A DNA stretch of 64,000 bases from Psychrobacter sp. NG254. Lineage in GTDB: Bacteria > Pseudomonadota > Gammaproteobacteria > Pseudomonadales > Moraxellaceae. The stretch is from the NCBI RefSeq assembly GCF_015277735.1, contig NZ_JADHDA010000002.1:186001-250000 (forward strand). Direction: 5' to 3'. The notes beneath the pieces are model-generated. The model did not search any database. It was not told the DNA's origin and was given only the letters and a program-made list of their open reading frames with translations. Below are positions 40,399 to 49,276 of the stretch, piece after piece (the stretch's first letter is position 1; every line of letters starts with the position of its first letter). The position numbers were made by a program, and so were the translations under genes.

Positions 40399-41490
40399 TT
40401 AAGTTAGGGTTCTATTTTTAGAGTATCCATAGCGATCAAACCCCGAGTTTTCCGAAGTTGTTAACGAATTTCCTCGTAACAAACCAATGGCTAAAGGAAT
40501 TTTTATATATTCAACAGAACATGGCCCGTACGTAGAGATAATAGTATTGAGTAAAGCTTTATCCGATTCAATTCTACGTTTATCATTGAATCCGCCTAGT
40601 TCTTCTAACGTGACTTTACGAATCATCATAGAAGAGATGTTAAGTCTTAAAAGTGGGTAGTTTTGTCGACAGCTTGGTAGTCCTGTATTTTCATCTACCC
40701 TAAAAAAATTAGAAAAATTAGCTATATTATCAGGGTTTTTAGTTAGCTGTAATAGCTGACGTTCTACACGTTCTGGATGTGACCAATCATCCGAATCTTG
40801 AAAGGTTAAAAATACACCAGAAGATTGTTCTATACCAATATTTCTAGCATGGTATGTTCCTCGATTGTTACTAAGTTTAATGACCTTGATGGATGGGTAT
40901 TTTTTGAGAATTTCTACAGTATCATCAGTGCTGGCATCATCCACGACAATAATTTCAATATTGCTAATTGATTGGTTTAATAAAGAGTTTATACAGTTCT
41001 CTACGAATTCCCCAGAGTTATAAGTGGTAACTATAATACTAACTTTTTGTTTGTTATGATTCTTTTTAACTTTTTTGCGATTGTTACCAATAGTAAGTTT
41101 GTTATTTTGCACTAAATTTATTGGTTGCAAATTATATTGACGATAGAATCTATAACAGAGTAGTTTTGCAAGTAGAGGTTTATTTCTCATTATTGCAATT
41201 TTTATAGAAATAAGACTGTCCGCGTGGTTGTAAAAGCGAAGACTAGGTGTATACCCTAATGTCATTTGTAGTGTATCTATAAACGGCCTTGGAACATCAT
41301 TTCGTTGATTACATAGTTTCAAAGTTAAATCAGGATAAACATAGCCTACTCTATATAGAAGTGAAAGAGCTTCCTTTCTTTCTAACCTACTAACAATATT
41401 AGTGTCTAGCAGACCTTCTATGAGAGAGTCTGCCCTAGAGTAATTTTGAGTTTGGACATAATACTCAAACTCTTCTAACAATTTACCCAT
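40399..41490 (-). CDS. GT2-family glycosyltransferase with helical N-terminal extension
   Basis: 363 residues. A helical region of about 145 residues precedes the GT-A domain, which starts KVSIIVTTYNSG near residue 149 and has the nucleotide-sugar Asp motif VVDDAST (184-190) and the metal-binding QDSDDW (231-236). The acceptor and sugar are unknown. It follows the dehydrogenase gene by 3 bp on the minus strand, so the two are probably co-transcribed. No terminator separates it from the converging gene. Confidence 0.85.
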   Translation of the reverse strand: MGKLLEEFEYYVQTQNYSRADSLIEGLLDTNIVSRLERKEALSLLYRVGYVYPDLTLKLCNQRNDVPRPFIDTLQMTLGYTPSLRFYNHADSLISIKIAIMRNKPLLAKLLCYRFYRQYNLQPINLVQNNKLTIGNNRKKVKKNHNKQKVSIIVTTYNSGEFVENCINSLLNQSISNIEIIVVDDASTDDTVEILKKYPSIKVIKLSNNRGTYHARNIGIEQSSGVFLTFQDSDDWSHPERVERQLLQLTKNPDNIANFSNFFRVDENTGLPSCRQNYPLLRLNISSMMIRKVTLEELGGFNDKRRIESDKALLNTIISTYGPCSVEYIKIPLAIGLLRGNSLTTSENSGFDRYGYSKNRTLT

Positions 41491-41493
41491 ATA

Positions 41494-42753
41494 TTATAGA
41501 CGCCAATCTGGATTTACTAATGCGCCTTTAACGTCAATAACTACTTTAGGTTCAGTGCAGAAACTATTGATTTTATCATCTTCACCAACGAACTCTGAAT
41601 GATTCACAGCTACAATAACAGCATCAAAACTATCTTTTTCAATATTTTCATAATTTACATGGTCAACCTTTAGACTATTCCAATCCTCTACAGTGACCCA
41701 AGGGTCAGAATAAGTCATTTTCACACCGTACTTTTCAAGCTCAACACCAATATCTGTGACTTTAGTATTTCTAACATCTGGGCAGTTTTCTTTGAAAGTG
41801 ACGCCTAAAAGTAGAATACGTGCATCCTTGATGTTCTTACCGTATGAAATAAGCTTTTTAATAGTTTGTTCAGCAACAAACTTACTCATAGAATTATTTA
41901 TCGCACGTGAGGTCAATATTAAATTAGGGTTTAAACCCAAAGATGACGCTTTATGAGCGAGATAATAAGGATCTACACCAATACAGTGACCGCCTACCAA
42001 GCCTGGCATAAGCTTAATAAAGTTCCATTTAGTGGCAGCAGCTTCTATTACTTCATGAGTATCAATGCCAATCTCATTGAAGATAAGAGCTAGCTCATTT
42101 ATCAAGGCAATATTGACATCGCGTTGAGTATTTTCAATAACTTTAGACGCCTCAGCAACTTTTATAGATGATGCTTTAAACGTACCAGCAGTTATTACTG
42201 AGCTATATAGCTCATCTACTATATCTGTATAATAAGGGTTTGAACCTGAAGTGACTTTTAGTATATTCTCTACTGTACGTAATTTATCACCAGGATTGAT
42301 ACGTTCCGGAGAATAACCTACACCAAAGTCGTCGTTTAATGCTAAACCAGATTTCTCTAATTCGGGAATACAAACCTCTTCTGTAGCACCTGGGTATACT
42401 GTTGACTCATAAATAATAATATCATCTCTCTTAATGATTTTACTTAACATTTGTGAGGCTTTGATCAAAGGTGTTAAATCAGGTAGGTTATTATCATCAA
42501 TCGGTGTTGGCACAGTGATCACAAAGACATTTGCTTCAGACAATTTGTCATTGCTAGAAGTAAAAGTAAGCCGAGAAGTATTTTTTAAGTAATCACTAGT
42601 TACTTCTCTAGTTTTATCAACTCCATTAATTAATTCGTCAATACGTGTTTTATTTATATCAAAGCCTATAACATCGTATTTTTTTGCAAATGCACAGGCC
42701 AATGGCAAACCTACGTAACCTAAGCCTATAATCGCGATTTTTTTAGAATTCAT
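41494..42753 (-). CDS. tviB: Nucleotide-sugar 6-dehydrogenase of the TviB/WbpA type
   Basis: Oxidises a UDP-N-acetylhexosamine to the uronic acid with two NAD+. NAD-binding GLGYVGLPLACAFAKKYDVIGFD at the start; catalytic Cys257 in GGHCIGVDPYYLAHKA, the variant found in TviB, WbpA and WecC rather than in UDP-glucose dehydrogenase; LGVTFKENCPDVRNTK near residue 315. 419 residues, typical. Suggests that the glycan contains an acetamido-uronic acid. Upstream are the KpsC-like gene and a short spacer. Confidence 0.92.
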   Translation of the reverse strand: MNSKKIAIIGLGYVGLPLACAFAKKYDVIGFDINKTRIDELINGVDKTREVTSDYLKNTSRLTFTSSNDKLSEANVFVITVPTPIDDNNLPDLTPLIKASQMLSKIIKRDDIIIYESTVYPGATEEVCIPELEKSGLALNDDFGVGYSPERINPGDKLRTVENILKVTSGSNPYYTDIVDELYSSVITAGTFKASSIKVAEASKVIENTQRDVNIALINELALIFNEIGIDTHEVIEAAATKWNFIKLMPGLVGGHCIGVDPYYLAHKASSLGLNPNLILTSRAINNSMSKFVAEQTIKKLISYGKNIKDARILLLGVTFKENCPDVRNTKVTDIGVELEKYGVKMTYSDPWVTVEDWNSLKVDHVNYENIEKDSFDAVIVAVNHSEFVGEDDKINSFCTEPKVVIDVKGALVNPDWRL

Positions 42754-42800
42754 TGAAGAACCTTTTGATATAAATTAGTTATATAACAACGTTTGTTTGC

Positions 42801-43799
42801 TCAAGTAGCAACTATAAGATGGTAGGCATAATAACAGATATATAATATCTGAGAAAGTGAAGGTGTGTTTGATTTTGCATTACTAGTACAAAGATCTTCA
42901 TAAAAAGGTCGCCCTAATACGGTGACCTGGTTTCCTCTTAATAATGCTTCAAACCCGCCTAATGATGTAATCGTGTAGACATGATCAATTGTCTCTAATG
43001 CGTCGACCAGATGAATAGGTTGGGTCAGGATCATACAATCTAGCTTAGTAAGTGTGATAATAATGGATGAATCATCGAGTGTCATTGGATGTGGTTTCAC
43101 AATAATTTGTGCATCAGGGTTTTCTTCAATGGCTCTATTGACCACATCAAGCAGTGTAATACCAATGCCGCCACCATATTTTAATGAATCATCATGGAGT
43201 ACTTGCCCTAATACCAAAATACGTTTTTTATTCTTGGTGCCATATATAGGTACAACGTCGACATATGGCTGATGGTTGTATTTGCTCACTCTATGCGACA
43301 CATAATAATCAAGCATCTCTTGTGCCAGCTCATCATCATAGCCGTTCTGTTTAAAGTCGCAGTTAGCAATTAAGTCAGTCAAGTCGTTTGGACGAGTCGT
43401 GTCGAAGTAGGGTGCTTGACTGTCCATCACGATAGACAGCGGTGGCGCACTGCTATCGTCATCAGGGCTTGAACGAATAAAACCATCTTCTAAGAAGAAA
43501 ATATCTAAATTTTGCTCTCGTACATACTCGATAAAGTAATCAGGAGCTTTATAACCCCAAATATAGATAACAGGGTTTACACGCTTTATAAAGGGTTTGA
43601 GCCATCGATTAAAATAACGCTTATCAAAGTGTCTCTGTATCTGTATATGCTCTGACTCTAATACCCACTCACCGACCAAATCTTGCCATGGCAGCATACC
43701 AACGACTAACGCTAAACGCTGTTTTGAATTACGATTATGTTTATAATAGCCTGATAAAAGTGGCTGAATGTATGCGTTAAATTTCATAATATGATGCAT
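42801..43799 (-). CDS. Single-module KpsC/KpsS-like capsule biosynthesis protein (possible Kdo transferase)
   Basis: 332 residues of the Capsule_synth family. Conserved parts: GWGYKAPDYF-like IWGYKAPDYF, FFLEDGFIRS, and the CMP-sugar-site pattern VKPHPM, then TITSLGGFEALLRGNQVTVLGRPFY. Full KpsC has two such modules in ~670 residues; this has one. After RPFY the usual Ala-Gly-Trp-Gly continuation is replaced by EDLC and the C-terminus ends soon, so it may be trimmed or diverged. KpsC/KpsS add beta-Kdo to a lipid anchor of group 2 capsules; that role here is inference. GC is closer to the chromosome average than the island to its left. Confidence 0.75.
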   Translation of the reverse strand: MHHIMKFNAYIQPLLSGYYKHNRNSKQRLALVVGMLPWQDLVGEWVLESEHIQIQRHFDKRYFNRWLKPFIKRVNPVIYIWGYKAPDYFIEYVREQNLDIFFLEDGFIRSSPDDDSSAPPLSIVMDSQAPYFDTTRPNDLTDLIANCDFKQNGYDDELAQEMLDYYVSHRVSKYNHQPYVDVVPIYGTKNKKRILVLGQVLHDDSLKYGGGIGITLLDVVNRAIEENPDAQIIVKPHPMTLDDSSIIITLTKLDCMILTQPIHLVDALETIDHVYTITSLGGFEALLRGNQVTVLGRPFYEDLCTSNAKSNTPSLSQILYICYYAYHLIVAT

Positions 43800-43967
43800 A
43801 GCTTAAGTTGATAGAGTGCGAGTAAGTAAACACTATTAAGGTATTTATGTTGGTAATGTTTTATGGTTCCCAGTATAGTGGCATTTACGATTAAAAACGA
43901 ATAGCTATCTCAAAAATGAGTTCGAGAAAAAATAGCTGTGGACTTCGAAAAATAATGGGTCAATGTT

Positions 43968-45056
43968 ATGAAAAATAAGATACTAGTCACTGGCGGTGCT
44001 GGATATATAGGCTCTCACACCTGTATCGCATTGCATGAAGCAGGCTATGATATTGTCGTATACGATAATTTATCTAATAGTAGCCCTGAAGCGATCAAGC
44101 GAGTATCTACGCTTATTGATCAGCCTATTGAGTTTATCGAAGGGGATATAAGAGATGCTGAATCACTCAAACAAGTATTTACCGCGCACCATTTTTTTGG
44201 CGTGATTCATTTCGCGGGTTTAAAAGCCGTTGGCGAATCTGTTGCCAAACCACTCATGTATTATAATAATAATGTCAGTGGCACCATTACCTTATTAGAA
44301 GTCATGTCAGAGTATGATGTCAAAAATTTAGTTTTCTCATCCTCTGCTACTGTTTATGGTGATCCTGAAAACCTACCTATCAATGAAGAATCACCACGCT
44401 CCTGCACCAATCCCTATGGTCAGAGCAAGCTAGCCGTTGAACATATCTTAGAAGATTTAGCAAAATCGGATGACCGTTGGAATCTGATTGCTCTGAGATA
44501 CTTTAATCCAGTAGGGGCACATCCGTCAGGACAAATTGGTGAAGACCCAAATGATATTCCTAATAATTTGATGCCTTATATCTCGCAAGTAGCCGTTGGT
44601 AAACTTAAACAGCTCAGCATATTTGGCAATGATTATCCTACCGTAGATGGTACGGGTGTACGTGACTTTATTCATGTGACTGATTTGGCGCAAGGTCATG
44701 TGGCCGCACTGAATTATTTAGAGCAACAAACGAGCCCAGAAAAAAGTTGTTTGGATACGGCTAGTACAAAGCAAACCAGTTCTAAATCTAGTTCAGTAGG
44801 GTTCTTACCCATTAATCTAGGGACGGGCAAAGGTACTTCTGTATTGGAATTGATATCTGCATTTTCTGACGTGTCTGGACAGGCTATTCCTTACCAGTTT
44901 ACTGCTCGCCGTGCGGGTGACATTGCCAGTTGTTATGCCAGTGCTAATAAAGCGAAATCGTCATTAGGCTGGCAAGCAAAGCTACCTATCACCGACATGT
45001 GCCAAGATACATGGCGTTGGCAGAGCATGAACCCGAATGGTTATAATATTTCGTAA
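43968..45056 (+). CDS. galE: UDP-glucose 4-epimerase GalE
   Basis: Interconverts UDP-glucose and UDP-galactose. NAD-binding GGAGYIGSHTCIAL at the start; catalytic Tyr150 and Lys154 in YGQSK, with the Ser in SSSATVYGDP. 362 residues; the extra length over E. coli GalE is a Ser/Thr/Lys-rich insertion of about 25 residues around 247-275. Divergent from the KpsC-like gene with a 168-bp shared promoter region. First gene of the sugar-nucleotide set. Confidence 0.94.
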   Translation: MKNKILVTGGAGYIGSHTCIALHEAGYDIVVYDNLSNSSPEAIKRVSTLIDQPIEFIEGDIRDAESLKQVFTAHHFFGVIHFAGLKAVGESVAKPLMYYNNNVSGTITLLEVMSEYDVKNLVFSSSATVYGDPENLPINEESPRSCTNPYGQSKLAVEHILEDLAKSDDRWNLIALRYFNPVGAHPSGQIGEDPNDIPNNLMPYISQVAVGKLKQLSIFGNDYPTVDGTGVRDFIHVTDLAQGHVAALNYLEQQTSPEKSCLDTASTKQTSSKSSSVGFLPINLGTGKGTSVLELISAFSDVSGQAIPYQFTARRAGDIASCYASANKAKSSLGWQAKLPITDMCQDTWRWQSMNPNGYNIS

Positions 45057-45136
45057 TATTTTATCGAGTCACTATGATTTGATAGCAAATCCTGACTACT
45101 TTTATTTTAATTAATCTCTAATACAGTCCTATCTTT

Positions 45137-46009
45137 ATGAAAAAAATTACTCACGCTGTTATCCCCGTTGCAGGCTTTGGTACACGCATGTTGCCATTGT
45201 CCAAATCCGTACCAAAAGAGTTGTTACCGCTTGGCAATCGCCCTGCTATTCATTACGTGGTCGAAGAGGCTATCGCTGCGGGTATTAAGCATATTGTGTT
45301 AGTCGGTCATGCACAAAAAAGTGCGATAGAAAACTACTTTGATATTAATGTAGAGCTAGACAGTCAACTACGTGCAAAAGGTAAAGATGCCTTGGCTGAT
45401 AGTTTGAACTGGCTACCAGAGGATGTGACGGTGTCGATGATACGTCAGGGCAAAGCTTTAGGTTTAGGGCATGCGGTATTGGCGGCTCGACCCATCATCG
45501 GTGAGTATGACTTTGCCGTTCTGCTCCCAGATGTCGTGCTTGATCCATTTACTGGCGATATGGCTGCTGATAATTTAGCCTTTATGATTGATGCTTTTAG
45601 CAAAGATAATCATTCACAAATATTGGTCGATAATGTAGCAGATGCAGATGTTCATAAATACGGTATTGCTCAGCTGAGCGATGCCAGTAATATTGATGAG
45701 CAATCAGATACTAACATTAGCTTTAAAGTCGCAGGGTTTGTCGAAAAGCCTAAGTTAGCTGATGCTCCTTCGAAACTAGCAGTCGTTGGACGCTATGTGT
45801 TCAGCAATAAGATTTTTGATTATTTGGCCAATACCAAAGCGTCAGTCGGTGGTGAGATTCAGCTGACCGATGCTATTGATGCGTTAATTAGTGAATACGG
45901 AGTGAATGTCACGACGATGCGTGGTAATAGCTATGATGCAGGCGATATGCGCTCATATATGCAGGCATTTATCTATTTCGCCGAGCAGCAATTAGCTGAT
46001 GATGAATGA
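45137..46009 (+). CDS. galU: UTP-glucose-1-phosphate uridylyltransferase GalU
   Basis: Makes UDP-glucose from UTP and glucose 1-phosphate. Nucleotidyl-transferase start AVIPVAGFGTRMLPLSKSVPKELLPL, then KALGLGHAVLAARP and LLPDVVLDP with the metal-binding Asp, and GFVEKPK. 290 residues, normal. The last codons overlap the start of pgi, so the two are translationally coupled. Supplies UDP-glucose to GalE and to surface glycans. Confidence 0.96.
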   Translation: MKKITHAVIPVAGFGTRMLPLSKSVPKELLPLGNRPAIHYVVEEAIAAGIKHIVLVGHAQKSAIENYFDINVELDSQLRAKGKDALADSLNWLPEDVTVSMIRQGKALGLGHAVLAARPIIGEYDFAVLLPDVVLDPFTGDMAADNLAFMIDAFSKDNHSQILVDNVADADVHKYGIAQLSDASNIDEQSDTNISFKVAGFVEKPKLADAPSKLAVVGRYVFSNKIFDYLANTKASVGGEIQLTDAIDALISEYGVNVTTMRGNSYDAGDMRSYMQAFIYFAEQQLADDE

Positions 46010-47723
46010 TATGAACGGCGGTACTGTCTATAACAGCGCACGTGATTCCAAATACTGGCAGCAACTGCGGACGCTTGCTAAGCAGCCGTGGTCGCTTGTT
46101 GAGTTGTTTGCACAGGATGACAATCGTGCTAAGCAGTTTAGTTTGCAAGCTGGCGCGCTGTATATGGACTATAGCAAGCAGCGCATCGATACAACGGTGT
46201 TATCCAGTTTACTAAACTTGGCGGACAGTTGCGACTTGAGTGCGCGTATTAATGCGCTCATGCAAGGCGCGATGGTCAATACTAGCGAGGAGCGTGCTGC
46301 CTTGCATACAGCACTACGATTGCCAGAGTCTGCCAAACTAGATGTAGATGGGCAAAATGTCGTCGCTGATGTGCATCATAGTTTGTCACAAGTTGCGCGC
46401 CTATCTGAGCGTGTGCGTCAAGGCACATGGCGCGGGTTTTCAGGTAAAGCCATAACCGATGTGGTCAACATTGGCGTTGGTGGCTCTGATCTTGGACCAC
46501 TTATGGCGACTAGCGCACTTGATGAGTGGGCGGATACTGAGATAGAAGTGCATTTCGTATCCAACATGGATGGTACTCAGCTTGATAACTTACTCAAACA
46601 TCTAAATCCTGAGACCACGCTATTTATCATTTCATCCAAATCCTTTGGTACGGTCGATACATTATCTAATGCTAAGACTGCATTATCGTGGCTGCTCGCG
46701 ACGGCAAAACTACGGGCAGGTACTGAAGACAGCGTGTTACGCCGACACTTCATTGGTATCTCAGCCAATAGTGAAAAAATGAGTGCTTGGGGTATCCATC
46801 CTGAGCATCAGTTGCAATTGTGGGAATGGGTTGGTGGCAGGTTTTCCTTGTGGTCAGCGATTGGACTGGCCATTGCTATTCGTATCGGTATGGCAGGGTT
46901 CAAAGAGCTACTGGCTGGTGCGCATAGTATGGATGAGCATTTTGCACAGGCAGAATTTTCAGACAACTTGCCCGTGTTACTCGGTCTACTTGCTGTTTGG
47001 AACAGTACTTTTTTGCAGGTAAACGCGCATACGGTACTGCCTTATGATGGTAGGCTAGGCTATCTACCAAGCTATCTGACTCAGCTTGAGATGGAGAGTA
47101 ATGGTAAGTCCGTGACTCAGCATGGCGATCATATCGACTATGATACTTGTCCTATTCTATGGGGTGAAATTGGCTCCAATGCTCAGCATGCGTTTTATCA
47201 ACTATTGCATCAAGGTACGCAGCAGGTCTCTTGTGACTTTATTGCTTGTGTACGTCGTTATAGTGACGAGGTGCAAAACAGTTCTCTACAGCAGCAGCAT
47301 GAACTGTCTTTGGCCAATTGTCTGGCTCAAAGTCGAGTCCTAGCTTTTGGCAATGACGCGGTTGCAAGTCCTGCTATAGACGCTGCCAAAGCACTTGTTA
47401 ATAGTACTAAAAGCATGGATGATCAAAGTGAGTCGAAAGAAGAGAAGTACAAACATTATCATGGTAACCAGCCGTCAACCACCTTGCTTATCGATGCTCT
47501 AACACCGCATAGTTTGGGATCTTTGATAGCGCTGTATGAACACAAAGTCTACGTCATGGCCAGTATTTGGGATATCAACCCGTTTGATCAATGGGGCGTT
47601 GAGATGGGTAAGCAAATGGCAGAGTCCGTACATCAAGCGATGCAGCACACGCAGCAAGAGTCGCAAGGACAATTCGACACCTCCACTGACCAATTGCTAC
47701 AGCATATTAAACAGCTGTCTTAA
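45999..47723 (+). CDS. pgi: Glucose-6-phosphate isomerase Pgi
   Basis: Interconverts glucose 6-phosphate and fructose 6-phosphate. Family signatures are present: VGGSDLGPLMA, FISSKSFGTVDTL-type sugar-phosphate loop, and GGRFSLWSAIGL; catalytic Glu in LEMESNGKS and His in the SNAQHAFYQLLHQG region, and the C-terminal INPFDQWGVEMGK Lys. 574 residues with a short polar insertion around 470-485. Starts at 45999, 46002 or 46011 are all possible, overlapping or just past the galU stop. Confidence 0.95.
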   Translation: MMNDMNGGTVYNSARDSKYWQQLRTLAKQPWSLVELFAQDDNRAKQFSLQAGALYMDYSKQRIDTTVLSSLLNLADSCDLSARINALMQGAMVNTSEERAALHTALRLPESAKLDVDGQNVVADVHHSLSQVARLSERVRQGTWRGFSGKAITDVVNIGVGGSDLGPLMATSALDEWADTEIEVHFVSNMDGTQLDNLLKHLNPETTLFIISSKSFGTVDTLSNAKTALSWLLATAKLRAGTEDSVLRRHFIGISANSEKMSAWGIHPEHQLQLWEWVGGRFSLWSAIGLAIAIRIGMAGFKELLAGAHSMDEHFAQAEFSDNLPVLLGLLAVWNSTFLQVNAHTVLPYDGRLGYLPSYLTQLEMESNGKSVTQHGDHIDYDTCPILWGEIGSNAQHAFYQLLHQGTQQVSCDFIACVRRYSDEVQNSSLQQQHELSLANCLAQSRVLAFGNDAVASPAIDAAKALVNSTKSMDDQSESKEEKYKHYHGNQPSTTLLIDALTPHSLGSLIALYEHKVYVMASIWDINPFDQWGVEMGKQMAESVHQAMQHTQQESQGQFDTSTDQLLQHIKQLS

Positions 47724-47763
47724 TACTGCTACCGATACATTAATAAAGTAAAAAGGTAAGCTC

Positions 47764-49161
47764 ATGAGCGCTGATTCTGTAAACAATACTATGCATGAAA
47801 CTACATCACGAAATGCTCAAAGCCATCCAGTCTGTGTGCTTGTCGGCCACAGCATTGAGGCTATTACTAGTGCAGTGGTACTGGCAAGCTTGGGTCAACA
47901 CGTGCACCTGTATGCTGATCTTGATCAATTGGGTCAGCAGATACAACAGTATGGTTTTGAGCATCATTTGCAAGCGCTGTGGCAGATGTATGAGCAGCAG
48001 CAGATTATTATTAGTAAAGCATTGCCAGACAGTCCTGATATGCTGATACAGCACTACGAAACGAAAAGTCGCGCTAGTAATAGTGACCTTCGTGGTAGCA
48101 ATCTACAAGCAAAGAATACCGTCACGCTGTATTGGCTGTTTTTGGACAGTATCAAACCCGTATGGACAGAGGCGAGCTGGATTACGGCATTCAATCACAG
48201 CCATCAACAAACGCAGCCTATCGTGATGAGTGGTATCGAAAAGCTGGGTATTGTCTCAGCACTTGCTCAGCGTTTACAGCGTGCTTGGGTGTACTATCTG
48301 CCATTTGTCTTTTTGCAAGACGGTGATGCTTATAGTTCGATGTTAAATCCTTCACTGTGGTTACTCGGCGAAAAAACAGCAGACAGTAGCCAACATTTAG
48401 ATGTTTTAAAGCCACTAATTGAGCATGCACGCGCCGCCCATCATGCAGATATCGCTACGATAGAGTTTGCTCGTAGTAGTATCATGGCGATGCTTGCGAC
48501 CAGAGTGAGCTTTATGAATGAGATGTCACGCTTGGCTGATAGTCAGCAGGTTGATATCAGTCAAGTGAGCCGTATCATGGGGTTGGACGCGCGAGTAGGT
48601 AGCAGCTACTTGCAGGCAGGTTGGGGCTTTGGTGGCAATACGCTACCGACTGAATTGGCAAAACTGCAGCAATCAAGCCAAACGCACAGTTTAGATATGC
48701 CACTTTTGCAGTCTATTATGCATATCAATGAAGACCAAAAAGAGCTGATTTTCCGTAAGTTTTGGCAGTACTTCGATGGATTCATTGATAATAAGACCGT
48801 GATGATCTGGGGCGGTAGTTACAAAGCTGGTTCGGGGCGTACAGCAGGCTCGGCTATCCATCCATTACTCGCACTATTGTGGTCTTATAATATCCGTACG
48901 CTCGTTTATAGCGATAAAGCACAGAATGAACTTGCCGCTATTTATACGCAGCAACCACTGCTTGAGCTGGTTGATCATCCTTATCAGCAGTTGGATAGTG
49001 CTCAGGCTATTTTTATCATTAGCTGGTCGCCCAGAGATCAGTTGGATATTGCTAAAATCAATCAGCATGCCATGCCAGTATTTGATGCACAAAATATTTT
49101 TACTCGGTCGCAGATAGATAGCCTAGTAGGTGATTACACGGGTGTTGGTCGTTCCAAATAG
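47764..49161 (+). CDS. UDP-glucose-dehydrogenase-like protein lacking catalytic residues (probable pseudoenzyme)
   Basis: 465 residues that follow the UDP-glucose dehydrogenase fold order but not its chemistry. The NAD-binding GxGxxG is replaced by VGHSIEAITS. The catalytic motif GFGGSCFPKD reads GFGGNTLPTE, so the Cys position is Thr293 and the Lys position Thr296. The third region reads GGSYKAGSGRTAGSAIHP in place of a KxxTxDxRxSP-type motif. The frame is intact and full length, with no stop or frameshift, so it is maintained by selection. Its place between pgi and the phosphomannomutase gene matches that of ugd in related capsule loci. Confidence 0.75.
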   Translation: MSADSVNNTMHETTSRNAQSHPVCVLVGHSIEAITSAVVLASLGQHVHLYADLDQLGQQIQQYGFEHHLQALWQMYEQQQIIISKALPDSPDMLIQHYETKSRASNSDLRGSNLQAKNTVTLYWLFLDSIKPVWTEASWITAFNHSHQQTQPIVMSGIEKLGIVSALAQRLQRAWVYYLPFVFLQDGDAYSSMLNPSLWLLGEKTADSSQHLDVLKPLIEHARAAHHADIATIEFARSSIMAMLATRVSFMNEMSRLADSQQVDISQVSRIMGLDARVGSSYLQAGWGFGGNTLPTELAKLQQSSQTHSLDMPLLQSIMHINEDQKELIFRKFWQYFDGFIDNKTVMIWGGSYKAGSGRTAGSAIHPLLALLWSYNIRTLVYSDKAQNELAAIYTQQPLLELVDHPYQQLDSAQAIFIISWSPRDQLDIAKINQHAMPVFDAQNIFTRSQIDSLVGDYTGVGRSK

Positions 49162-49200
49162 CTTTATATAAGAAAATATTATTCAAGATTTTTTATCATT

Positions 49201-49236
49201 AAAAAAGCTCGCTAATAATACTTAGCGAGCTTTTTT
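49201..49236. terminator. Bidirectional intrinsic terminator, Ugd-like gene / algC
   Basis: AAAAAAGCTCGCTAA pairs perfectly with TTAGCGAGCTTTTTT, loop of 6, between converging genes. Confidence 0.93.
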
Positions 49237-49276
49237 CGATTAATAACCCAAACTGTCTTTGTTCAAAGTTATAGTC

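Noticed and set aside
43800..43967. JUMPstart/ops element expected before a capsule locus
   Set aside because: No ops core (GGCGGTAGC) or JUMPstart-like sequence was found in the promoter region of galE and the KpsC-like gene.
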